10,828 nt of DNA from Chersky-265 sp035275285 (GTDB lineage Bacteria > Fibrobacterota > Fibrobacteria > UBA11236), in NCBI GenBank assembly GCA_035275285.1, contig DATENA010000328.1, positions 1 through 10,828 on the forward strand. The letters are read 5' to 3'. The notes under the pieces were generated by a model. The model searched no databases and had not been told where the DNA came from. It saw only the letters and a program-made list of their open reading frames with translations. A program made the translations under genes and the position numbers. Position 1 is the stretch's first letter. Each line of letters begins with the position of its first letter. Of the stretch, positions 1-6,703 are shown piece after piece.

Positions 1-2268
1 TTACCCCCCCAGGAGCTACATCTCCTGGAGAATCTGGAAAGCGTCGATCCCTTTTCGAAGCTCGGCTATCACCATGTCACGGTGAACAAGCAGACCTCGG
101 GAATCATCCGGGTGTTCAACCCCCAGTTCAAAAAGGTGGAAGTCCTGTGGGAGGACGGATCCGCCGAGTGCGAATACGGCTCCGGAACCGGCCTGTTCGA
201 ATGCCTGTTCCCCAACCGCCTGGAGTTCTTCCCGTACCGGATCCGGGCCACCTACCATTCCGGCCAGGCGACCGAATACGATGACCCCTATGCCATCCTC
301 CCCGTGCTCAGCGATTACGACGTGTTCCTGTTCGGAAAGGGGACGCATTACCAGGTTTGGAAAAAACTGGGGGCCAACCAGATCCGGCATCAGGGCCATC
401 TGGGAGTGCATTTCGCCGTGTGGGCCCCCAATGCGCATGGCCTGGCCGTAATCGGGGATTTCAACGGATGGAACGGGCGCAGCCACATGATGCGCAAATT
501 GTCGTTTTCCGGGATCTGGGAGATTTTCATTCCCGGCCTCAGCCATGGCCAGGCGTACAAATTCCTGGTCCATACCCTGGGCGGCGCCAAGGTGGAGAAA
601 ATGGATCCCTATGCCAAGGAGGCCGAATTGCGGCCCCGCACGGCGGCCATCATCGCCGATCCCCAGCCTTACGCCTGGACCGATCAGGCCTGGGCCGGGA
701 TCCGACCCCAGGTGCAAAGGGACAACAAGCCCATTTCCGTTTACGAGGTCCATCTCGGATCCTGGCAGAAGAACCCCGGCCGCGAATCCGGGTTCCTGAC
801 CTATGATGAGCTGGCGGAGCGCCTGATCCCCTACGCCACGGGCATGGGTTATACGCACCTTGAGCTGATGCCGGTGCAGGAGCATCCCTTGGACGAATCC
901 TGGGGCTACCAGGTGATCGGGTATTACGCGCCCACCAAACGCTTCGGCACGCCCGCCCAATTCAAGTCCTTCGTGGAGAAATGCCACCAGGCCGGCCTGG
1001 GCGTGATCCTGGACTGGGTGCCGGCGCATTTCCCCTCCGATCTGCATGGACTGGATTTCTTCGACGGCACCTCCCTCTACGCCCATGAAGACCCCCGCAA
1101 GGGCAGCCATCCCCAATGGGGCACGCGCATCTTCAATTACAGCCGCCACGAGGTGAGCAATTTCCTCATCGCCAACGCCATCTATTGGATGGAGGAGTTC
1201 CACATCGACGGTTTGCGCGTGGACGCGGTGGCCTCCATGCTCTACCTGGATTATGCGCGCGAGAACGGCGCCTGGATCCCCAACCCGGACGGCAGCAACA
1301 CCAACCATGAGGCGGTGGAGTTCCTGAAACACCTGAACTCCGTGGTGGCGCAGCACTTCCCCCACAGCCTGATGATCGCGGAGGAAAGCTCCGCCTTTCC
1401 CGGCGTCACCCACCCCCTGGACCGCGGCGGCCTGGGCTTCCATTACAAGTGGAACCTGGGATGGATGAACGATTTCCTGACTTACCTCTCCAAGGATCCG
1501 CTGTTCCGCCGCTATCACCAGGGGCTGCTGACCTTCGAGATGTCCTACGCTTTTTCCGAGAAGTTCTGCTTGGTCCTTTCCCACGACGAGGTGGTGCATG
1601 GCAAGGGTTCCCTGCCCAACAAGATGCCGGGGGACGATTGGCAGAAGTTCGCCAACGTGCGCACGGCCTTCGCCTATCTCTTCGCCCATCCCGGCAAGAA
1701 ACTCCATTTCATGGGCCTGGAAATCGGGCAATGGCTGGAATGGAACCCCGGCGTTTCCCTGGACTGGCCCTTATTGCAGTTCGAACGCCACAAAGGTTTG
1801 CAGACCCTGGTGCGGGATCTGAACGCCATCTACAAACAGGAGCCCGCCCTGTACGAGCTGGACAGTTCCTATGCCGGCTTCCAATGGGTGGACTTCCACG
1901 ACCAGGACAACAACATCGTGTCCTTCCTGCGCAAGGGCGAGCCCCGCGAAGGCGGAGGCCCCCAGGAATTGCTGCTATGCCTGTTCAACTTCAGCCCCGT
2001 CCCCCGGCATGAGTACCGCTTGGGGGTGCCCTTGGAAGGCTTCTACGTGGAAGTCTTCAACAGCGACTCGCAGGTCTACGGCGGAGGCAATCTGGGGAAC
2101 ATGGGAGGCAAGCGGACGTCTCCCGTGCCCATGCACAACCTGCCCCATTCCCTGGAACTGACCGCGCCGCCCCTGGCCGCCTGTTTCTTCAAGCTCCAGC
2201 CCGATGCGCCGCCCCCGCCGCCCGCGCGCGGCCTCCGCTACGCGGAAATCGTGCACAACACCCTCTAG
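1..2268 (+). CDS. glgB: 1,4-alpha-glucan (glycogen) branching enzyme, 5' end outside window
   Basis: GlgB cuts alpha-1,4 glucan chains and reattaches them by alpha-1,6 links during glycogen synthesis in the cytoplasm. The visible 755 codons carry an N-terminal beta domain (DPFSKLG at codons 16-22), a CBM48 domain (WAPNA, GDFNGWN), a GH13 barrel and a C-terminal beta domain (YGGGNLGN). GH13 motifs are intact: DWVPAHF from base 1012; GLRVDAV with nucleophile Asp at 1222-1224; AEES with the likely acid/base Glu at 1381-1383; SHDEVVHGK with Asp at 1585-1587. E. coli GlgB is 728 residues. A GTG at 82 could be taken as the start, but the frame is open to base 1 and the upstream codons encode the family's conserved N-terminus; no ATG, GTG or TTG lies in frame before 82, so the start is probably left of the window. 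The TAG stop interlocks with that of the convergent AsmA-like gene, and no terminator separates them. Confidence 0.96.
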   Translation, partial: LPPQELHLLENLESVDPFSKLGYHHVTVNKQTSGIIRVFNPQFKKVEVLWEDGSAECEYGSGTGLFECLFPNRLEFFPYRIRATYHSGQATEYDDPYAILPVLSDYDVFLFGKGTHYQVWKKLGANQIRHQGHLGVHFAVWAPNAHGLAVIGDFNGWNGRSHMMRKLSFSGIWEIFIPGLSHGQAYKFLVHTLGGAKVEKMDPYAKEAELRPRTAAIIADPQPYAWTDQAWAGIRPQVQRDNKPISVYEVHLGSWQKNPGRESGFLTYDELAERLIPYATGMGYTHLELMPVQEHPLDESWGYQVIGYYAPTKRFGTPAQFKSFVEKCHQAGLGVILDWVPAHFPSDLHGLDFFDGTSLYAHEDPRKGSHPQWGTRIFNYSRHEVSNFLIANAIYWMEEFHIDGLRVDAVASMLYLDYARENGAWIPNPDGSNTNHEAVEFLKHLNSVVAQHFPHSLMIAEESSAFPGVTHPLDRGGLGFHYKWNLGWMNDFLTYLSKDPLFRRYHQGLLTFEMSYAFSEKFCLVLSHDEVVHGKGSLPNKMPGDDWQKFANVRTAFAYLFAHPGKKLHFMGLEIGQWLEWNPGVSLDWPLLQFERHKGLQTLVRDLNAIYKQEPALYELDSSYAGFQWVDFHDQDNNIVSFLRKGEPREGGGPQELLLCLFNFSPVPRHEYRLGVPLEGFYVEVFNSDSQVYGGGNLGNMGGKRTSPVPMHNLPHSLELTAPPLAACFFKLQPDAPPPPPARGLRYAEIVHNTL

Positions 2269-4976
2269 AAACCCAGGCCCTTCAGCACCTTCTTGCCCTG
2301 CTTCTTAGCCTCTTCCGAGGTCTTTTTCTTCTGCTCTTCGGCGGCGGCTTCCAGCTTCTTGCGCTCTTCCTCGGCGCGGGCCCTGCCCGCGGCTTCCAGC
2401 TTGGCCTTTTCGGCCTCGGCCTGGGCCTTCAACTCGAGCTTCTTCTTGTTGAGGGCGTCGGTCAGGGCGCCCTTGGCGCCGGAGGTGGCTTCCGTCGCCA
2501 TGCGCTTGGCATCCAGGGAGAAGCTGGGCTTGGCCAGGGTGCCTCCCACCAGGAAATAGAGCACGGCCCGGCCGGCCTTGTCCACCGGGACCAGGCTGGC
2601 GCTTCCCAGGGCCGGGATCTTGCTGAGCTTGGCCACTTCCGAGGCCAGGGCGCTGCCCGCGCCCAGCACGCCGGCGCTGAGATGGGCCGGGAGATGGCTT
2701 TCCAGGTTCAGGTCCAGGGTGTTGTCGAAGCCGATGGCGCCGGCGGCCAGGATGGACCCCACCACCGATTCGGAAATGCTGCAATCCTTCACCAGCAGCT
2801 TGCCGTTGGCGGCTTCCAGGTCCGACTTGAAGTTGGAGAAGGTGAACTCGTGGAAGGCCAGGGATTTGCTGACCTTGGACAAGGCGTCGGATAGCCCTTT
2901 CACCAGGCCGGTTTCCATCAGCTTGCCGTCCGTCAGCGCGAAAGCGATCTTGCCGAGCAGGTTGTCCGTGACCTGTTGGGGGGTGCCGTGGGTCTTGACG
3001 TCCAGGTTCAGGCTGAACTTGCCGAAAATGGTGCTGTCCGCGCGGGAGAGGCTTTTCATCAACCGGTTGGTGCCGGGCAGGCGATCGTTCAGGCGGGAGA
3101 TGAAATCGTTGGCCTCCACGCGGTTGACGTCCAGCTTGAGGGCCACGTTGGCGTCGCCGGTATCGCGCAGATCCGCCCGCAAGGAGGACGTGAAGCCGCC
3201 GGAATACAGGGTGCCCTTCATGGCGGTGGTCACCACGCCCGCCGCCAAGGTGGTCTTGGAGGAATAGTCCGTCATGGCCAGGTTCATGAGCTGGGTCCTG
3301 GCCAGCTTCACGTCCACGTCCGCGTCCAGGTTCGGAAGCTTGGGCCAGGCGGTCATGGGAGGCCCTTCCTTCTCGGGCTGCTTCTCCCCCGCCGGCATCA
3401 GTTCGTCCAGATTGAGCAGGGAGGACTGCACGCTGAGCTTGGCCTTGGTGGTCTGGCCCTTCGCCGCCTTGGGCATGACCATGGCCAGGTAATTGGTCAC
3501 CGTGCCGTTCACGGAGAGATCGGATTCGCCGAGGCGCACGGCCAGGTTCTCGGCGATCTTGTCATTGTCGATCTTGACCGCGCCGTTCAGCTTGAGCGGA
3601 CTGGGCAAGGGCTTGCCTTCCGCGGCCACGTTCTTCAGTTCCACGTTGCCGTCGGCCTGCAGGTTCTGGGGCGCGTTGGGATCGAGCGGACCCGCGGCCT
3701 TGATCTTGGCCTGGACCATGCCCTCCGCCTTCAGCCCCTTGTCCACCATCGCCAGTTTCTGCAGGAGCGGCACCAGCTTGCCGATATCGAGCAGCGCGTT
3801 GAGATTGAAATCCCGGAGCATCGGGACGGGCTGGCGCAGCGAGGTGACCAAGGCGTCCATGGTGACGGGATTGCCGCCCAGATCGAAGGCGAACCGGCCC
3901 AGCTTGAGGCTGTCGCCCGTCATGTCCAGCTCCAGGTTCATGTTCTCCACCCCGGCCGGAAGGTCCTTGTGGCTCACGCCTCCGTCGTGGAGGGTGAAGC
4001 GGGCCGTGATATCGGGAAGGCTTCCCGTGTCCAGGACGCCCTTGACGTGGGCTTCCAGGGCGGCCACGCCCTTGGCGCTCAATTTGGGGATGTCCGGGGA
4101 AAGGCTGGCGGGCACTTCCTTCAGCACCGAGGCCAGCCGGATGTCCGGGGCGGAAAGGGAGAAGTCCAGCATGGGCGGCTTGGTCATGAACCGGGTGGCC
4201 TCCCCCTTCACGGTGGCGCGGATGTCCTGGAAACCGAGCTCCAGGCTCTTCACCTGCAAGCGCTCGCCGGGGAGGTTCAGGTGGATGTCGTGGCGCACGG
4301 TGATCTTGATGTTGCCTTTGCGCAGGCCGGAGGCGGAATCGGAGACCTTGATCTCGGAAATCTCCAGCTTGCCCTTGGTCTCCACGTCCTCCAGGCGCTG
4401 GTCCAGGTCCAGGGACACGTTCTGGTTGATCCGGTCGAGGATGAGCTCGCGCCCGCTTTTGAGATCGCGGTAACGCACGCGCCCGTTTTCGATGACGAAG
4501 GACTTCAGCGCCACGGCGGCGGGGCTTTCCAGGGTCTTGGACGTATCCTTGGCGGGTTGGGCGGTATCCGGGGCCGCCGATCCGATGCCTTCCAGGTTGT
4601 TGTGGCCGTCCCGGGAGACTTCGTAGAGGATTTCCGGATCCACGAGCTTGATTTCATTCACCACCGGGGAGAATTTCAGCAGGGAGAGGAAATTGATGGA
4701 CAAGGCCAATTCGCGCAGCTTGATGCAGGGATCGGCGGAAAAGCCTGTCGCGTTCGCGACGTTGATCTCGCGGACGGACAGCTTGAGATTGGGGAACACG
4801 CGGATGGAAACGTCCTGCACGCTGACGTCCCGGTTCAGGGCCTCAGAGCCGTGCTTGTGCACCAGTTCCTTGATCTTGGCCGGCGGGAACGCGATCTTGA
4901 TGGCGAAATAGGCGCCCAAGCTCAAGAGGAGCAGTACGACTAGCCCTGCGAGGATGATGCGTTTAAGGACCTTCAT
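2265..4976 (-). CDS. AsmA-like inner-membrane-anchored envelope protein (903 aa)
   Basis: The protein starts with a short basic segment and one membrane helix (residues 8-27), followed by a very long, largely beta-forming periplasmic region. Residues 91-120 (LSINFLSLLKFSPVV, then LVDPEI) match the AsmA N-terminal signature. Near residue 674 begins a segment (GKIAFALTDGKL, GLVKGLSDAL) typical of the AsmA C-terminal domain. AsmA-like proteins (AsmA, YhdP, TamB relatives) form long grooves linked to phospholipid transport to the outer membrane; this role is inferred from the family. The last 61 residues (843-903) are an unusual Lys/Glu/Ala-rich helix, probably coiled coil. The ATG is preceded by GGGAG (4985-4989) at 8-nt spacing. 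It is convergent with glgB and divergent from a small lipoprotein gene. Which AsmA subfamily it belongs to cannot be settled by eye. Confidence 0.88.
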   Translation of the reverse strand: MKVLKRIILAGLVVLLLLSLGAYFAIKIAFPPAKIKELVHKHGSEALNRDVSVQDVSIRVFPNLKLSVREINVANATGFSADPCIKLRELALSINFLSLLKFSPVVNEIKLVDPEILYEVSRDGHNNLEGIGSAAPDTAQPAKDTSKTLESPAAVALKSFVIENGRVRYRDLKSGRELILDRINQNVSLDLDQRLEDVETKGKLEISEIKVSDSASGLRKGNIKITVRHDIHLNLPGERLQVKSLELGFQDIRATVKGEATRFMTKPPMLDFSLSAPDIRLASVLKEVPASLSPDIPKLSAKGVAALEAHVKGVLDTGSLPDITARFTLHDGGVSHKDLPAGVENMNLELDMTGDSLKLGRFAFDLGGNPVTMDALVTSLRQPVPMLRDFNLNALLDIGKLVPLLQKLAMVDKGLKAEGMVQAKIKAAGPLDPNAPQNLQADGNVELKNVAAEGKPLPSPLKLNGAVKIDNDKIAENLAVRLGESDLSVNGTVTNYLAMVMPKAAKGQTTKAKLSVQSSLLNLDELMPAGEKQPEKEGPPMTAWPKLPNLDADVDVKLARTQLMNLAMTDYSSKTTLAAGVVTTAMKGTLYSGGFTSSLRADLRDTGDANVALKLDVNRVEANDFISRLNDRLPGTNRLMKSLSRADSTIFGKFSLNLDVKTHGTPQQVTDNLLGKIAFALTDGKLMETGLVKGLSDALSKVSKSLAFHEFTFSNFKSDLEAANGKLLVKDCSISESVVGSILAAGAIGFDNTLDLNLESHLPAHLSAGVLGAGSALASEVAKLSKIPALGSASLVPVDKAGRAVLYFLVGGTLAKPSFSLDAKRMATEATSGAKGALTDALNKKKLELKAQAEAEKAKLEAAGRARAEEERKKLEAAAEEQKKKTSEEAKKQGKKVLKGLGF

Positions 4977-4997
4977 GGCGGGGGCTCCCTTTGGAAC

Positions 4998-5025
4998 GAT
5001 AAAACACTGAATCTAGCATTTTCAA
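4998..5025 (-). promoter_or_regulatory. weak candidate promoter for the AsmA-like gene
   Basis: On the minus strand TTGAAA (5020-5025) lies 16 nt before TTTATC (4998-5003), followed by the GGGAG ribosome site at 4985-4989. The -35 is good but the -10 matches only three of six consensus positions. This is the best candidate in the short divergent gap. Confidence 0.28.
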
Positions 5026-5064
5026 AGGGAATGGGTATGAGCGTGACCCGGCCATCCCGACCAA

Positions 5065-5094
5065 TTGCCCCAAATGCGGACATATGTGTAAATT
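5065..5094 (+). promoter_or_regulatory. candidate promoter for the small lipoprotein gene
   Basis: TTGCCC (5065-5070) and TAAATT (5089-5094), each 4/6 to sigma-70 consensus, are separated by 18 nt and lie about 45 nt upstream of the ATG at 5139. A CCAATT/AATTGG inverted repeat (5061-5066 and 5091-5096) brackets the element and could be an operator or chance. Confidence 0.33.
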
Positions 5095-5138
5095 GGAAAT
5101 TCATGACTCGTTAAGCATGCAAAGAAGGGCCATTCAGC

Positions 5139-5528
5139 ATGCCGCAAGGAAAAATCCCCAGACTCCTATACCGCGCCCTGGGCGCCGTAACCCTGCTAGG
5201 CGGGTGCCATTCGGACCCGCCGGATGTGCTCGGGCTATCCGACAAGCTCGAGTGGAAATCGGACGAGGCCATCGTCCTTTGCCAGGGTGAATCGTTTCCG
5301 GTACCGGTGGTCAAATACGGCGTGGACTCTTCCACCAACACCTGGATTCCCGTTTCCGAGGATACGGGATCCCTCCTCATCCGCATGCAGGATCCCCGCA
5401 TCGTGAAGGCCCAAGGGCATATTTCCATTTCCGGAGTCGACACAGGCGCCACCCTCATTTCCGCGATCGACACCGCGGACCACACTTCCACTCCCTGGAG
5501 AAAAGTCACCGTACGGTCCTGCCCTTAG
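5139..5528 (+). CDS. small predicted lipoprotein, Ig-like (BIG2-type) pattern, unknown function
   Basis: I do not recognise this 129-residue protein. It starts with a lipoprotein signal: basic residues K5, R8 and R12, a short hydrophobic core, and a lipobox LGGC with Cys23 as the predicted lipidated residue. His at +2 does not suggest inner-membrane retention. The mature part is about 107 residues and looks all-beta. DPRIVKAQGHISISG, followed by GATLISA and a closing VTV strand, resembles a bacterial Ig-like BIG2 repeat; this is a pattern-level inference. Cys48 and Cys128 could form a disulphide. The ATG has an AGAAGGG ribosome site (5123-5129) 9 nt upstream. The gene stands alone between a divergent AsmA-like gene and its own terminator at 5587-5610. 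The signal peptide, ribosome site and terminator together argue that it is real. Confidence 0.62.
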   Translation: MPQGKIPRLLYRALGAVTLLGGCHSDPPDVLGLSDKLEWKSDEAIVLCQGESFPVPVVKYGVDSSTNTWIPVSEDTGSLLIRMQDPRIVKAQGHISISGVDTGATLISAIDTADHTSTPWRKVTVRSCP

Positions 5529-5586
5529 CCTTAGCCCGAAGCTCCCCTCCGTTTTCGCATAAGCACTTAGTAACCTACATGTTACG

Positions 5587-5610
5587 TGCCGAGCAAATCG
5601 GCATATTTTT
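5587..5610 (+). terminator. intrinsic terminator of the small lipoprotein gene
   Basis: TGCCGA (5587-5592) pairs with TCGGCA (5598-5603) across the loop GCAAA, followed by TATTTTT. It lies 58 nt after the stop at 5528. The stem is short but the T tract follows at once. Confidence 0.62.
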
Positions 5611-5628
5611 AGAGGTTCCCCGGAATCG

Positions 5629-5661
5629 AAAAAGCCCGCCGCCAATCAGGCAACGGGCTTT
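5629..5661 (-). terminator. intrinsic terminator of the minus-strand lipoprotein gene
   Basis: AAAGCCCG (5631-5638) pairs with CGGGCTTT (5654-5661). An inner GCC/GGC helix (5641-5643 and 5649-5651) is separated from it by a 2x2 internal loop. On the minus strand the stem ends in TTTTT (5629-5633 complement), so it best serves the gene ending at 5771, about 110 nt away. On the plus strand only TTT follows, so readthrough from the other side may be partly stopped too. Confidence 0.72.
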
Positions 5662-5676
5662 CCGAACTAACACCCA

Positions 5677-5698
5677 GTGGCTTTTATTGGAAAGCCAC
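5677..5698. repeat. perfect 8-bp hairpin beside the terminator
   Basis: GTGGCTTT (5677-5684) and AAAGCCAC (5691-5698) pair around a 6-nt loop. No T tract follows on either strand. It lies in the 3' untranslated part of the minus-strand lipoprotein message, between stop and terminator, so an mRNA-end stabilising or pausing role is possible. Confidence 0.5.
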
Positions 5699-5770
5699 CA
5701 TGGTCCAGCATAAATGGGTCGAGATCCACACCTCATCCGATGCAGATCAAGATTTCCATCTCTTTTTAAT

Positions 5771-6403
5771 TTACCACTTGGCCCAACCGCTCAACCCCAG
5801 CGTTCCATTGGCAGCGGCGGTAACGGCAGTGATCTTCAGCAGCACAAAGAGACCCGCATTGGATTTGGCCACGATATACTTGTTCACTGTAGCCTCGATA
5901 CGCCCGACCGGCGAAGGGTCCGTCCCGGCATTATATAGGGCTTCAATGTCGGCCTGATTCTTAATCTTAGTGAGATCGGCCACAGTAACGGTACGCATCA
6001 GCGTCGTATTCGCATTGGCCCACGATGCCATGAAATCGAAACCCCCACTTGCTCCAGCAATACCGTTTTTGGCGATATTCGGCGAGTAAAGGGCGGCGAT
6101 GCTGGCGCTCGTGGAGTATGCGAAAATAACGTCAACTTCGGTGGAATGGGCTGCGCCTACGGTTGCCGTATAAGCAGTCCAGGTATCCAGATCCAAGGAA
6201 GAAGCCTTGGAATTGTCTTGGGCACCGAGCTCGATTGTCTTGGTGGTGAGAACACTGACGGTGGTAGTGTCGGTCTTGGTTGTATCATCATCCTTCTTGT
6301 CATCCGTCAAGCAACCCGTGACCGAAAACGAGCTGACGAGAATCAAAGCACCGGCCATCAATCCGCCGAGCGAAACCTTTTTGACGTTACCCCAAACAAT
6401 CAT
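5771..6403 (-). CDS. predicted outer-membrane/surface lipoprotein, unknown function (210 aa)
   Basis: The N-terminus is a lipoprotein signal: K8-K9, a hydrophobic core over residues 12-26, and lipobox VTGC with Cys31 predicted lipidated. A linker rich in Asp, Lys and Thr (about residues 33-49) follows, then an Ala/Thr/Ser-rich domain with ELGAQDN, DVIFAYS and AALYSP. That pattern resembles, from memory, single-domain lipoproteins of Bacteroidota/Fibrobacterota; I cannot name a family or function. The frame also has an ATG at 6449-6451, adding 16 residues, but that codon overlaps the likely -10 box and has no ribosome site. The ATG at 6401-6403 has a perfect AAGGAG 6 nt upstream and places the signal peptide correctly. 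The gene is visibly richer in A/T than its neighbours and has its own promoter and terminator, which suggests an accessory or highly expressed gene. Confidence 0.75.
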   Translation of the reverse strand: MIVWGNVKKVSLGGLMAGALILVSSFSVTGCLTDDKKDDDTTKTDTTTVSVLTTKTIELGAQDNSKASSLDLDTWTAYTATVGAAHSTEVDVIFAYSTSASIAALYSPNIAKNGIAGASGGFDFMASWANANTTLMRTVTVADLTKIKNQADIEALYNAGTDPSPVGRIEATVNKYIVAKSNAGLFVLLKITAVTAAANGTLGLSGWAKW

Positions 6404-6409
6404 GCAGTA

Positions 6410-6415
6410 CTCCTT
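6410..6415 (-). promoter_or_regulatory. ribosome binding site deciding the lipoprotein start
   Basis: On the minus strand AAGGAG sits 6 nt before the ATG at 6403. This is the strongest ribosome site in the window and decides in favour of this start over the upstream ATG at 6451. Confidence 0.85.
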
Positions 6416-6423
6416 AAGTTTTT

Positions 6424-6445
6424 CGGCGGATTTGAAAACCCGCCG
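6424..6445 (-). ncRNA. 5'-terminal mRNA hairpin of the lipoprotein leader
   Basis: CGGCGG and CCGCCG arms (6440-6445 and 6424-6429) enclose a 10-nt loop. With the -10 box at 6450-6455, transcription would begin at about 6443-6444, so the message would open with this stem just ahead of an A-rich stretch and AAGGAG. Such 5' stems often stabilise mRNA; a ligand-binding role is not supported. Confidence 0.42.
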
Positions 6446-6449
6446 GTTC

Positions 6450-6479
6450 ATTATGCAAAAAATAAATATAAAAGACCAA
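6450..6479 (-). promoter_or_regulatory. candidate promoter of the lipoprotein gene
   Basis: Minus-strand CATAAT (6450-6455, 5/6 to consensus) is preceded by 18 nt, mostly A/T, and TTGGTC (6474-6479, 3/6). The AT-rich spacer contrasts sharply with the surrounding GC-rich DNA. It would give a leader of about 40 nt. Confidence 0.5.
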
Positions 6480-6490
6480 GTCCAAGAGGT

Positions 6491-6537
6491 ATTACTGGAA
6501 TTATCCCTTTGCGGCTCCGCGCTACCCTGCCAGTAAT
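6491..6537. repeat. 8-bp inverted repeat enclosing a conserved-looking 31-nt core
   Basis: ATTACTGG (6491-6498) and CCAGTAAT (6530-6537) are perfect complements. On the minus strand the core contains GCGGAGCCGCAAAGGG with a possible small GCG/CGC apical stem. It lies just upstream of the lipoprotein promoter and downstream of the uvrB terminator, so it is either an upstream operator or part of a structured RNA. I could not match it to a known riboswitch. Elsewhere in the gap 6404-6703 the sequence holds a weak CAATC/GATTG hairpin (6555-6568) followed on the minus strand by CGGGGGC and six T. Confidence 0.4.
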
Positions 6538-6620
6538 CGGGAAAAAAGCCCCCGCAATCCGGTGATTGAACGCTTCGGCACGAATAGTTACCAGGAAGAT
6601 GGTTAGGATTGAAATGTTAT

Positions 6621-6644
6621 AAAACCGATCCGAATCCGGATCGG
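6621..6644 (-). terminator. intrinsic terminator of uvrB
   Basis: CCGATCCG (6625-6632) and CGGATCGG (6637-6644) form a perfect 8-bp stem with a 4-nt loop. On the minus strand it is followed at once by TTTTAT. It lies about 60 nt after the uvrB stop. Confidence 0.82.
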
Positions 6645-6703
6645 AAGCAGTACCCGAATCGGGAAGAATCGGAACGGATCGCACCGGGTGGAGCGGAAAG
6701 GCT

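Noticed and set aside
16..1731. 571-codon open frame on the minus strand opposite glgB
   Set aside because: It is antisense to an intact GlgB with all catalytic motifs. The product is Gly/His/Val/Gln-rich with no recognisable domain, as expected from a GC-rich antisense frame.
2976..4943. 655-codon open frame on the plus strand opposite the AsmA-like gene
   Set aside because: Low-complexity His/Gln/Gly/Val-rich product, no membrane or domain signature, and fully inside a well-supported gene.
5084..5290. 68-codon plus-strand frame overlapping the small lipoprotein start
   Set aside because: Arg/Pro-rich with no signal peptide. The overlapping frame has a lipobox and a ribosome site.
6404..6451. 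Upstream ATG adding 16 residues to the minus-strand lipoprotein
   Set aside because: It overlaps the likely -10 box, lacks a ribosome site, and would put a charged extension before the signal peptide. The ATG at 6401-6403 has a perfect AAGGAG.
6404..6540. Known riboswitch (c-di-GMP-I or preQ1-I) ahead of the lipoprotein gene
   Set aside because: CGCAAAG recalls part of c-di-GMP-I, and a stem followed by an A-rich stretch before the ribosome site recalls preQ1-I. The other conserved bases and helices of both families are missing.
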